Part shown: positions 1-16,269 of the stretch, in pieces | How the letters are laid out: every line of letters starts with the position of its first letter | Position numbering within the stretch: position 1 is the first letter of the stretch | DNA from: Sphaeroforma arctica JP610 | Lineage: Eukaryota; Opisthokonta; Ichthyosporea; Ichthyophonida | Reading direction: 5' to 3' | DNA length: 28,777 nt | Assembly (NCBI RefSeq): GCF_001186125.1 | Contig: NW_014040312.1 | Coordinates: forward strand, 48,901 to 77,677 | Notes under the pieces: model-generated | Told to the model about the DNA's origin: nothing | Databases searched by the model: none | What the model saw: only the letters and a program-made list of their open reading frames with translations | Translations under genes and position numbers: made by a program

Positions 1-16
1 ACTACACTACTACACT

Positions 17-19
<3 letters not shown>

Positions 20-85
<66 letters not shown>
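20..85. repeat. (AT)n microsatellite in the upstream intron
   Basis: Uninterrupted AT dinucleotide run inside the intron that precedes the first visible OXSM exon. The rest of 1-199 is intronic and ends in a pyrimidine-rich stretch and CTCAG acceptor at 195-199. Confidence 0.95.
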
Positions 86-86
<1 letters not shown>

Positions 87-199
87 CACCTAAGGGCCTA
101 TCGTTACCTATATGTATAGACACTTGTCATACCCATATTCATATACATATACCCATATTCATATACGTATATCCATCCTCCACACTACCCGCCCCTCAG

Positions 200-3100
200 C
201 ACATCAAGAACGGAAATGCAGATGTGATGGTTGCAGGAGGTGTGGAGTCGTGTGTATCAGCCGTGAGTGTTGCAGGTTTCGCACGGATCAAGGCACTCTC
301 TACGAAGTACAACGACCAACCAGAACAAGCCAGCCGGCCCTTCAGTGCGGGCAGGGATGGGTTCGTCATCGGCGAAGGGGCAGGTGTGGCATGTCGTATG
401 AAAATATATGTGTGTATATGCGTAGAAATATACTGCGTCGTCGCATATTGATAGTTTATGTGTACACACTTAGTAATCAATGGCATTATATCACAAAAAA
501 TAGATGTATACAGGCTACAAATATAACGAACAGCCAGAACAAGCCACCCGGTTCTTTAGTGCGGGCAGGAATGGGTCTATCCTAGGAGAAGGCAACAATG
601 TGACATGTCATATGAATATATATATATATATATATATAGATAGATATGTTTTTGTATGTATATGTATATGTATATGGATATGGATATGGATATGGATATG
701 GATATGTATATGTAGAAATGTTTACTTGCGTAAAAAATACACAGCGGCTTCATATAATAATAAATATATGCGTACACATACTTAAAGAAATACATATGAA
801 TGCGTGCATACTTCGAACTGCAACAAGCAACCAGAACAGGCCGGTCGGCCCTTCACCGTGGGCAGTAGTGATGTTGTTAATCGGCAAATGTGCAGGTGTG
901 GCATGCTATACAGTTATATGTATAGATATGTACTAAACTATTTGTGCGTACATTAAGTTATGTGTGCACATGACAATATGTTTTTGTACATATGAAACGA
1001 TTCACAGGGACACTTCAATGGAAACAAATGACTGTATGCAAATATTGCTAAGCGCGACAGCACGAATAGGGTCTCTGCCCGTATAACAACAAATGTGTGC
1101 ATTTACTTGCCTTGTTTATCTTGGTGCTTGCCCTCCAAATACACATCGATTGCCGAGAGTTTATGTGTGTACAAATTTGCTTTGGGAATGGGTATAGACA
1201 TGTCTAGGGCGATACGTTGTGCACTGGTTCATATAAAAGGATCAAGTGGCAATCGTTACATGTTGATTTTTCCGCAATAGCACAAGTTACTCCGGCTAGT
1301 ACGTAGTAGGTGGAGGGTGGATGGATGTCAACCTAGACGACCTATATTTGACAGTTGGGAGTGTTGGTATCTCCATAGACTCAATCCGAGGCATGCAAAT
1401 TCGCGGTGATTTATTTGAGGGTCCAAGGTTTATTAATTTTACGAATGCTCATCCACGTATTTATGCACAGGCTCGATAAAGAAACAAATTCACTTTGGCA
1501 TCTGGCAAATTCTTATTCATTTATTTTGTACGCGTTTGGTTGGAACGATACTCATTCTCTCTATTCGTACCCTATCGTGATCCAGATACCCAGGTACACT
1601 CTCATTTAGAACGGTATTCGAATTCTCTATGGTCATCTTACAATCTCTCACCCACATGCTACATGTGCACGTCCACAATTCTGTGCACTCCATGGGCATC
1701 CTACAAAACTAAAACTCAATCCACACACTTGCGCGTTTACGCTCAGGTATAATGGTACTCGAAGAGCGAGAACACGCCATCCAAAGGGGTGCCAAGATAT
1801 ACGCAGAGATGCGAGGGTACGGATCCAGTGGAGATGCCCATCACTTGACAGCACCCTCACCTGAAGCCACCGGTGCGAAGACGTCTATGGAACTGGCCAT
1901 ACGCATGAGTGGGCTAAGGAAGGATCAGTTTGACTATATCAACGCACATGCGACGTCGACACCTATGGGTATGTGGAGGGGGTTCATACGCGTGAACGAG
2001 TGCGTAAATGGCTGTCTTGTGATGCATGTGTATCGACATATATGGATTAGCGGAGAGGGCTTATACGAGTGAATTAGGGCGTAATAGCTGCCTGGTGATG
2101 CATATGTGTCAACATCTATGTATCAACGAAAGAGACTCCCACGTGTCTACGAGTGTGTAAATGGCTGTGGTGTGGTGCATGTCTATCGACACCTATGGGT
2201 GTGTGAGAGGACAGAGAGCTCATACGCGTGTGTGTGTGCGTAAGAGCTGTAGTGTGGCGGATTGGAACGGTCACCTGTGGGTTGTGCATAAACATGATCA
2301 ATGGCCTACGTCTGGCAGTTCGATCCGTTAGCAAAAGACAGCCACTTGAAGTCTATATGGGAAAGATTCGTATGTCGCTCTATTTTGTTCGAGGTCAGTT
2401 TCTTATAAATACCGTCCTCTCTGACATGTGTAGCAAGAGATCAATAAGGAGTACACTCGGGTATAAAACCTTAGATACGGCTAGCGTGGTGTTATAGGTT
2501 CAATATCAACTCGATTTGACGCCTGTGAACACGTAATCTTCATTTCTTCCTCTCTTCAATTCGTTTCTGGGCGGTATTCCAAAGATCCATGGTAGATTGA
2601 GGGTCTTTCGGTAATCCACAATAAATGTTAAATGAGATATTTGCTTCTGTGTGTCCGTATCTACCCAGGTGATACCCTCGAGGCGATGGCTATCAGTTCT
2701 GTTTTTGGGGACCATGCTCCGAACATATCTGTATCGTCCACAAAGGTATGTTTGTTAGAATAAGTAGTAATGTTGTAGTATATTCTAGTAAACAGTCAGT
2801 ATATCTGTTGTTCTTCGTGCGAAACAACTAGATCATACAATTCGATCTAGGAGTATGTGCACAGTTATGGTCTTTCTTCGCGATGTATCCATCTTTGTGA
2901 ACACTTGAGTACATCTTTGCTCGCCTCGCGACAGCTAAGTGGGTAGCCACGCACAGGAGTCCACTCATACGCGAATATATATACACGCACCCACACACAC
3001 ACATATATATATATACATATATATATACCTGTCGCTATGCACAAGCGCATGAATGTACCCATTACAGTGGCGAAAACAGTGGCACTTGAGATCTGAATCG

Positions 3101-3869
3101 TTGTTCACTTCTGAGAGTGTCCTAGTGTACCGATGCGTAGCATTGCTTCTGTACTTACCACCTAGGTAGATATAATTAGTTGGTCGGAGTAGACATCAAA
3201 CACTTTGCTTGCTATTAAATTGGTAGCTGTAGCCTGTGCGTGTGTGTGCTTACGTCATGAAAGCGTAAACAAATGAGTTTTACTTTGGCGCGCTACTCTC
3301 GTCTACACACACCGACCTGCGCGGATGTCCTTCCCTGTAGCGCATTCGTTTGGTTACGATGGATCTATCACAATTTGTAGATCAAATAGTGTCCCATACT
3401 GATATCGTATCATTGTTCTCTATACAAATCTTCCGAACCCGACAGGGCGCAACAGGTCATCTGCTGGGAGCCGCGGGTGCGGTCGAGAGTATATTCGCCG
3501 TTCTAAGCATAGAAAATGTAATCTTGCACGCGCTTCTATATCTTTTGTGTTGTCGTAGATGTAATTGGCATGTTGATGTACTATTCTTGCTTTCTCATAT
3601 GCTTGGCAATGGTGACTACAATGATGAAAAATGTCGATGTTTCACGCACGATCAGTGTAACGCTGGCCTAGATCGTCTGAGAATGCGCTATATAGACGCA
3701 ACTCGAAAATATGTGCTGGTGGTATTTATTTTACTATAAAAATATGCATCGTAATATATAGTATATATATATTTCATCGTTTGAGTTGAGTGCGGCTCTG
3801 TCGTGCACCATACATACCCAATTCAATGTCTAGTGCAAGAGCGTTCTTCGCCCCTGTCATTATTACAAG

Positions 3870-3931
<62 letters not shown>

Positions 3932-4777
3932 GCATATATATATATATCTATATCTATATATCTATATATCTATATATGTATATATATATATATATATATT
4001 TGTGTGTGTATGTACATATACATGTATATATATTTATAATATATATATATATATATAGCACGTGACTGCCGAAGTACGGCCTGGCTATAGTTCGGCTATA
4101 CATTTGTAGAGCTTCCTTTCGATCATTGTCTGAGTCTGTAGTCTGCGCGAATAAATGGATATCGTTATGGCTTCGCGTCACTTGTGTATTTTCCAATTAC
4201 CTATATCCAGTAGCATACTAAATACATGCACTACAATGGTATGTGTATGTTCGTGTCTGGTAATCTGTTTTTTCACATGCAACAGTGCCTCGTGTCTGTG
4301 TTTGCATATACTATACAATTTTTCGATAACATGTAATATACAATTGTACAACATGTACTATACAGTCTTTCGATATAATACAGGGAGTGAACTACGCTGT
4401 ACATGGCCTATACTTGCTTCTCATCCAGTGGTTTTCGAAACAACAATTAAAATTGGTTCTTGCATTCGAACAGGAATGCTATTGTTCCAAGAACGGGAAG
4501 TGAAAACGTACCCACACAAAGACGACACGTGATTGTACTGACTTTCAATCTAACTCTAGGGCATTTCTCCCATCTACAGGGCAAAATACCCCAAACCCTA
4601 AATCTGGAGACAGTGGACCCCGAGATTGCCAAGTACAACCTCGACCTGGTTGCAGGTCAGCCGAAAGAGAGAGCAGTGCGTGCCGTACTGTCCAATTCGT
4701 TCGGATTCGGTGGCACGAATGCCTCATTGTGTTTCGCAGAGCACTTGAACGACGCAGCAAGTGACGAGAAAATATAG
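200..4777 (+). CDS. OXSM: Mitochondrial-type 3-oxoacyl-ACP synthase (KAS II family), 3' five exons, partial
   Basis: Condensing enzyme of type II fatty-acid synthesis: it joins malonyl-ACP to a growing acyl-ACP, by family knowledge in the mitochondrial matrix, where the pathway supplies lipoate precursors. Exons seen: 200-383, 1747-1968, 2669-2745, 3446-3517 and 4580-4777. All introns are GT-AG, in phases 1, 1, 0, 0. The exons total 753 nt, or 250 codons plus TAG, roughly the C-terminal 55% of a family member. Motifs in order: [39 protein letters not shown] (first catalytic His), [18 protein letters not shown] (Lys and second catalytic His), and [12 protein letters not shown] near the end. 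NAHATSTP followed by GD resembles mitochondrial OXSM more than bacterial FabF (NAHGTST). The catalytic Cys exon and any targeting peptide lie upstream of the window; position 200 follows a CTCAG acceptor. The gene converges on the DDX3 gene. Introns 1 and 2 hold duplicated exon-end sequence. A cytosolic or plastid KAS is less likely. Confidence 0.93.
522..614 (+). repeat. Degenerate second copy of the OXSM exon 3' end, inside intron 1
   Basis: This 93-nt stretch aligns without gaps to 308-400, which holds the end of the real exon, its donor and about 17 nt of intron. The frame stays open over 31 codons, and the differences include synonymous or conservative changes (TAC/TAT, CAA/CAG, Asp/Glu, Ser/Thr). 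The position aligned with the donor GT is changed, so the normal splice donor is not preserved. It is best read as a duplicated, decaying exon end rather than a used exon. Confidence 0.8.
673..706 (+). repeat. (TATGGA)n microsatellite
   Basis: About five copies of a TATGGA hexamer, next to TA and TATG runs, between the second and third exon-end copies in OXSM intron 1. Confidence 0.9.
819..905 (+). repeat. Degenerate third copy of the OXSM exon 3' end, inside intron 1
   Basis: It aligns to the same exon end: ACCAGAACA, CGGCCCTTCA and GCAGGTGTGGCATG are shared with the real exon. A one-base length difference shifts the frame late in the copy. Unlike the second copy, it keeps the exact GCAG|GTGTGGCATG donor context, with GT at 896-897. 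Spacing between copies is 214 and 297 nt. Confidence 0.78.
1956..2262 (+). repeat. Four-copy 76-77 bp tandem repeat spanning the OXSM exon end and splice donor
   Basis: Units begin with TCGACA/TCAACA at 1956, 2033, 2109 and 2186, giving periods of 77, 76 and 77. Each contains a TATGG-like donor region, then ATACG-like, GCGTAA-like and TGCATGT-like blocks. The first unit contains the last 13 nt of the real exon and its donor (exon end 1968, GT 1969-1970). The fourth repeats TCGACACCTATGGGTGTGTG and so keeps a donor-like site at 2199-2200. Confidence 0.85.
3001..3027. repeat. (AT)n microsatellite
   Basis: Short AT-rich run with ACAC flanks in OXSM intron 3 (2746-3445). The remainder of that intron holds nothing I recognise. 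Confidence 0.8.
3874..4057. repeat. Long compound TA-rich microsatellite
   Basis: Pure (AT)n to about 3928, then imperfect ATATCT, TGTATA and ATATTT variants to 4057, inside OXSM intron 4 (3518-4579). Apparent Tyr-Ile-repeat reading frames here arise from the repeat and are not genes. Confidence 0.95.
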
Positions 4778-4847
4778 TTAAAAACGGCTAAAACTCATTG
4801 CATGTATCGATTGGTAGCAGGCTTGTTAACACAAACGCATTCAGCAC

Positions 4848-4853
4848 AATAAA
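4848..4853 (+). terminator. Candidate polyadenylation signal AATAAA for OXSM
   Basis: Exact AATAAA hexamer 71 nt after the OXSM stop codon, on the coding strand. Placement suits a short 3' UTR; no transcript evidence is visible here. Confidence 0.5.
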
Positions 4854-6403
4854 CTTATCAAGCGATACAAATCAGACTAAATCAATTATTACAAACCAGC
4901 CGTTCCAAACTTATGCTCTTTGATGGAGTCAAAAAGTCATTCCTCCGGTAAGCTTGCTTATTTATCTTTTTACTTGTCTTTCATATGACCCACACACATA
5001 CAACCCACTCTCAGAAGCACACAATAATTAGCTTATGCCTATTCTTCTGATTGAAATAGCTTTTCACAGCACTAGCGATAAATACCTCGTAATTGCGTCA
5101 TTCTAAAACTTTACTACTCACTTTGGTACAAACTTTGTACATTGTTCCCTATTCGGTGAAATTATACTGTGCTGTACTTTATGTGCAATCGCGACGAGTG
5201 CTACAATCGTTCTAGAAACTTTCCATCGTAGCTAGTTGTATCTGAACTCGAGTTACATAACTAACCTAGACAGAAACACTCGAACAAGGCTACAAAAAAA
5301 ACGACATTGATTATACAACCATGCCCATTATCCACTTCTCTTGCAATAATAAGCACAGCATGGATACAGTTCCGATCATGTCTAACCCAATATACATACA
5401 CCAAACGATACCACAAACCGTGTACAGATTCAGTTTACAATTTATTCAATTCAGCGCTTAATCTCCGCGTCGAGTCTAGTATCGCTGCGAAAATTCTTCT
5501 AGCCTATCCGATGGACTGTGCTGATATCCGAGCCTAATCTATTAATATTTGCTTCCCAATCCAAAACCACCTGTAGGAACCACCGTGCGTGCCCTTGTGC
5601 GACTGCACTAGCGCGCATATGTATGCATGTGTACAAACGGTGCTCCCCTCTCAGTTTCTAATCCTGGCAACCTCAGTATGCCCATCCCCGTTGCGAGTGT
5701 CCATTTCGATTGTCATGACATGCCAATGAGAACTGTAATGGATCCTCCCAAACTGAGAAACTGCGCCCAAAAGACCAAATTCAATATTACGACTTCTCTC
5801 CTTCGCTCTGCATAGATTGTCGGTGTCATGGTCCACAAGACACTCTCTACGTTTGCAAAGGCGATCGTCAAGATACGTAACACGGATTTCGTTGATCACA
5901 GTCGTGATGCTTATTGTAGTTGCGGCTCATCGGTTCGGAGTTTCATAGTTGTGATCTGATTTAATATATAGCACAAACCTCTCCAAATACGCGACCGTTT
6001 CGTCTTACAGTATGAAACAGAGGTGTGTGTAAAATGAGGTCCATACCACCATACAAACATGCACCATGCCAATCCAGAGATAGACTGACGTGCACGTTGG
6101 TTCACAGACCCTGTGTACATAATATAAAGAACGGAACATGATGTTCCGGGATGCCGTGGATCCCAACGAAGGCCGGGGGTGTGTATTTAGAAGATATAAT
6201 ACTTCAGCGTGACAAAAGCACACCACCATACAACCCACACCACAGGCAGTAGAAGTATAGCGTCTGTAGGTTCTAGACCTAACCAGCCACCGATTAAAGG
6301 CTTCATAAAACCCCCATACAACCACCTGCCTCGCTTCTAGGCCAATATCTCCCAACCACCTAATTTCTAATTTACACGGCAACACTCAGCCAAGACCGGC
6401 CTC
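4854..6403. other. Intergenic stretch between convergent OXSM and DDX3 genes
   Basis: About 1.5 kb with only short open frames in all readings, none with recognisable motifs. It should include the DDX3 3' UTR on the minus strand. I saw no exact AATAAA on that strand close to the DDX3 stop. Confidence 0.6.
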
Positions 6404-11451
<5,048 letters not shown>

Positions 11452-11544
11452 CTAATCAAGATACAGAGCGTGAGTGTACGCGTGAGTATGTGAAGAGGGA
11501 GGGGACTCAGGCTTTGGATAGTACTCGTTGTATATATACACGCA

Positions 11545-11550
11545 TATATG

Positions 11551-11632
<82 letters not shown>

Positions 11633-11757
11633 NATANAATAATATATATATATANNNNNNNNNNNNNNNNNNNNTTTAATACTAAGACGAACTAATATAT
11701 ATAGTATATATAATAATATATAATAATATGTGTATATATATTATATATATATATATA

Positions 11758-11760
<3 letters not shown>
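11545..11760. repeat. (AT)n microsatellite containing an assembly gap
   Basis: A long AT run to about 11632 has ambiguous bases at 11633 and 11637. A block of 20 Ns follows at 11655-11674, then more TA/TAA-rich repeat. The true length upstream of the DDX3 start is therefore unknown. Confidence 0.95.

Positions 11761-11814
<54 letters not shown>
11761..11814. repeat. (TG)n microsatellite
   Basis: About 27 TG dinucleotides, directly after the TA-rich block that contains the gap. Confidence 0.97.
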
Positions 11815-11816
<2 letters not shown>

Positions 11817-13955
11817 TGTTATGTGTATATATACCAACATAGCTAACAATAAAAATCTGATCTGCAGTCATTTGTCAGCAAATAAAGCTCTGTTTCAGAA
11901 CAAAAGGATAATTCTTTCAGCGCATGTACTGATAGTTCCTAGCGCTACGAGGTCAAGTAATAATATGACAGATTTGCACAGCTTGCTGAGTATACGCCAA
12001 GCTTTGCAATCAGATTCGTGTACATTTTGACTTTGTCAGCAATACAAAACAATTCCCCCTGATGCCACGTGACTCCGATCGGATAGAGAATACGCAAAGT
12101 CCTGATTTCCAACTATTGGATATGCGTGAGTCATGGTACCATATAATCCGCATAACCGCATGTGTATTCATATAGGTGAACACATAATCCTCAATTACAA
12201 CTCAGCCATGTCATTGATAAGTACTTCATAGCACGTTATCACCAAAGCGACTTGAACATCTGATACAATATATTCTGGTGCAAACCACCGTACAAGCACG
12301 TTACACGGGCAACGCTCCTTGATAATTGTGAATTTAGTAAAAGAGAAGACTCTTATGTCAGTGGTATCAATGACTTGCCGATTACGGGTAGTAAACATGT
12401 TGATCTATGCCGTAGTACCTCTAAGCAACGCATATAGATGGACCTCATGCGAACAACATAACAAAACAACCAGAAAACCATGTACAGAGAAACAGATCAC
12501 CAAGTTGATACACATATTAGATAAATGGACCACAACATCGACATGGTAAGCTTACCTGCCGGTCTATAGATTCGCCATTTTGTGACATAGTATTTTTGAA
12601 GTATGTGTAAGTGTGTTTCAGCTGGCACGTCAGCTTACAGAATACACGCCCAGAGAAAATTGAAACCTGGCCGGAAATTTTGCTCAGTGATCACAGATTT
12701 CACAGTCCATCGGCATCCATTGTAAATACGCAAAAATATATAATTGGGTAGAATATAAATAATTGGGCAGTCTCAAATTTAAAAATTCGGGAAAGGATAT
12801 GTAGAAGATCTATTTTTTAAGAACAAAATTATGTCGTAAACTATGTAATATGTGATTTGTCGGAACTATATTGACCTTCTGGATATACGTGACCTAAATT
12901 TCAACCTACTTTTTTGTCCATTTTTAAAGTTTCATACAGTTCAGACGAGCAAATTTAGGACGATGGGTGCGAATCTCGAAAATGAAAACACTATTTACTG
13001 TTGGCAAATCTGATAATTTTTTTAATAAAATTCAACACTCACTGTAAAAAGCTCTATGATTATACACCCTTTTTTTTTTCAATATAAACTGGGGCTGTAG
13101 TTTATTTGAAACCCTTTTTGGAAATTACAATATTGGAAAAAAATTAGCAGTTGCCATGAAGTTCATCATGAAGACTCTTGTGCTGGACTACTGAGTTGCT
13201 GTCTTGAACTCGTGTGACCTAGTGACAGCCATTGGCGAAACCTCGTGGCAAACTTTTATTTTGCAATTACGCAGGGTACGTTTTGAACGTTCAAAGCAAT
13301 CCCCAGGGGTTCCATTCTTGAAATACCTACAGTCTGTCCTCATATATGTAATTTGGGAAATCCGTTGACATTGAGTAATTTTGATTATTTGAGACAAAGA
13401 AATTAGAATATCTACTCTAAAAATGTATTTATTTATTTGCGCGCGTGTGTTTAAAACTCACTCTTTCTCTCTCGAGAGAGTGTGTGTGACTGTGTGTAAA
13501 ACTATAAATACTTTTTTTTTAAATAGAATAACTGTCGGCCTACGTGAGGCGAGATATCAAACCCCTCCCCCCCCTGAAGAAAATCGATAAAATAAAAACA
13601 AACACAAAACGAAAATGAAACTCACGGGGCGGGGGTCCCCCGCGACTTCGAGTCCATGTGAGAGTTGAGAGTCTCTGAAAGAGTGAGAAATGGTTTTAAT
13701 ATATACACCCAACCAAATCGATTTATTTTGGCTTGTTTTCTATTCATACATTCCCACCTCCCACATTTTTAAAAAACAATCGGGAGCCAAGTCTCTAACA
13801 AACCTGAGTTGTTCATTATTGAATATGCTACATTTTTTATTTCGATGTATTTTATTTTCAAGCCGATGTACTTTATTTACTATATTTTTTTAAATAGAAA
13901 ACAATTACGTCATTTTTTTTACATCCAATCGAAAATTATTTTTTCTCGCCCACAA
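11815..13955. other. Unassigned AT-rich DNA upstream of DDX3
   Basis: No recognisable coding region. The sequence holds A/T homopolymer runs, a perfect 14-bp palindrome centred on CTCGAG at 13467-13480 and a GC-rich near-palindrome at 13629-13643. The DDX3 promoter presumably lies between the start at 11451 and the left part of this stretch, but no element can be singled out. Confidence 0.5.
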
Positions 13956-13959
13956 TGGG

Positions 13960-14560
13960 GATCGAAGGGTTCTCCCGCGCCCTCACGACAGGGCAGATGG
14001 ATTCACGTCTCGGAGGTGACGGACGAGAGAGAGACAAAACTACATCGACTCGAAGATGCAGGGGTTATTCGACGCTGCCAGGAATTGGAGGCTTACCTGA
14101 TTTACCTGGCATCCGTTATCCCCAAATCGAATAAAATCAGAGTACGCTTGATTCTGAGTCCAACAAAAGTCAATCAACACGCGGAGACACCATGTTTTTG
14201 AGTAGAAGGGTTAGAGAAACTATCGGAGGTAGCCCGACCGGGCTGGGTAACTGTGTCTGCAGAAATAAAAGAAGGATTTTATGAAAAGGGTGTGGTAGAG
14301 TCAAATAACTGGCAGTTCCGATACAACAAGGGGCGGCTGTGGTGTTTTTTGGTGCTGCCAAAAAGAGCGACATTCGACCAATACTGGTTCGACCGACTGA
14401 TGAATACGTTGCGAAATTTGACAGGAACAAGTCAGTGATATAAATTATACTCTACGTGAACGATATACTGTTTGTAGGACTACGCAAGCATATAATGAAA
14501 TACAAGCGATTCATAGACCGCCTATTGCATAGCTCTCTAAGTCTGCAACTGACCCCTGAC
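13960..14560 (+). mobile_element. Fossil Ty3/gypsy-like reverse transcriptase fragment
   Basis: Scattered short reading frames resemble the RT domain of Ty3-like pol. There is a ligand of the KL..AGVI type, then an LWCFLVLP stretch like the YRFLVLPFG region, and then a YVNDILFVG stretch like the YxDD box. No repeats bracket it, and gag and integrase are not seen. It is heavily broken, with several breaks in about 600 bp, and looks older than the element at 16270-23479. The family call rests on motif order only. Confidence 0.55.
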
Positions 14561-14574
14561 AAAGAATATTGGAT

Positions 14575-14658
14575 GTAGTAAATTAGAGTGTAAACTAAAC
14601 CACCCAGCCTAGTACCAGGTTGAGGTTGGTTGGTTCAATTATTTATCTAATTTACTGC
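14575..14658. repeat. 84-bp imperfect foldback (inverted repeat)
   Basis: The left arm begins GTAGTAAATTAG. The right arm ends CTAATTTACTGC, matching the reverse complement at 11 of 12 positions. Farther in, AACCACCCAGCCT pairs with the AGGTTGGTTGGTT region. Arms are about 37 nt around a short centre. It could be a small MITE-like remnant or simply a hairpin next to the RT fossil. Confidence 0.6.
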
Positions 14659-16269
14659 AAAATTGGAAAACGTAGCCGGTATCTCGATCTCAGTCCATAC
14701 GATCCGCTCCTGAATAAACTTCTCTGAACCTTCTACGCTAGAATCACCACATTCCTTGCTGGGCAATAGTGCTATGCAAACACAGACTTTATGTTCACAT
14801 TTAAAAAAAAATCGTTTATCGTGGTAACAAAAAATGCATAATTTATTGATTTTGTTGGCTTAGCTTGTAAAGAACGTTGTAACGTAATGAACAAAGTAGT
14901 CCTGTAAATTGAAAATGTGGCTTAAACCGAGAAACGCTCAGTAAGGAGTGTCACGTCTAAAGTTCACGAGAGTTCTAGGTAAGAAGCACTATCTGTAGTT
15001 GTAATGTAGAGTTTGTTGCTTGTGATATACTTTGTAATTAATTTTCAGATATTGTGAATCATCTGTTCAACCGGACAGAAAACAAACGTCGAAAAAGTTG
15101 TACTCAGCGGACCGCAACAGTGGCACCGTTAATGATTTGCCCTATGGCAGATTCCAATGACTGATGCGTCACCATCATCAACGTCATCTGTCCCGTATGT
15201 TTATTCATTTCCTTTGAAATATTGAATCGACACTGACAAGGGAAGTAATTGAAATTCTTCTTATCGTGTGATATCGTGTGCTGGAACGAATATTCGTTCA
15301 CAGGAAAAAGGCAAGACGCACTACTAGATGTATTGTGAAACTTATACCGCAAAGGTAACAAGCGATTGATTTGCAAGAATATCAAAGGGAATCATATGTA
15401 TATAAATTTATTAGGCATTATGAAGAAAAAAATGAGGAAAGTTTTTCTCTTGATGCCCTCACCTGATTTTGCCGGTATGTCATCGAATTGGCAAAGAACA
15501 TTTTCAACATGTATTTCTCACAGATTAAGCTGATGCAAAGCTGACTCCATAGGTTATTTGATAATTTGCCCTGTCACCGCCCTGTCAAAAATAGCATTAC
15601 GTTTATCACAGACGCTGATAACAATCCGACAAATATACATACAGAAACCTCGCCACTGAGTTATGTTGACACAGAAATCAGTGACAGTACTTTTTTCAGG
15701 CTGTATGTTAATGTAAGGGCCGTATTTATTTGAGTAACGTGAAGACTAAATTCACATTCACGGCCATAAAGCTTGTACTTGTTGACGAAAACATGTACGT
15801 TACTGGGAGACAGGCTCTTCTTCTACCAGTGCAGACAATGAATAGACAACCAGTCAAATGAGCACAACAGCCAGTAACATCGCCGACAGTGACTTTGCTT
15901 AAAGGTGTGTTTATATATTTGAGAATGATTGTCATTTTTTGTAAGATAAAACTTGGAAAAGTCTTCATTGATTTTCAATTACCCAATGCACTGCCAGGGG
16001 AATTAGAACATCGAACATATCAGGGCAAAATCCATGCTTTTTGAGGGGGGAAACGGGCTGGAAACCGAAATGTAGTCCTAGTAGCCAAACAAACTAAGAA
16101 GCTTTACAATGTCTAAAGTGATAATGACTAGTAAAAATACGTTGTATGGATCTACGTTGTTGAGAAAGATACTACTACCTTTTGAATTAGGTATTGGGAA
16201 CGGTGAACATGTAGAAAGGAAGCAAAAGAAGATCATCAACGTAGATACCAATGTCACAATATGTACTGT
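14659..16269. other. Unassigned DNA left of the large retroelement
   Basis: Several short frames on both strands, the longest about 93 codons at 15104-15385 on the minus strand and 66 codons at 16109-16309 running into the element end. None shows a motif I can name. Degraded transposon sequence is possible. Confidence 0.4.

Noticed and set aside
3790-4196. Tyr/Ile-repeat reading frames on both strands
   Set aside because: They are translations of the TA microsatellite in an OXSM intron.
5307-5815. Two small plus-strand frames (76 and 62 codons) between OXSM and DDX3
   Set aside because: No motifs, no splice context and no supporting signal; the length is expected by chance.
13629-13643. GC-rich palindrome as part of a tRNA gene or tRNA-derived element
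   Set aside because: No matching A or B box and no cloverleaf could be drawn; only the local palindrome is supported.
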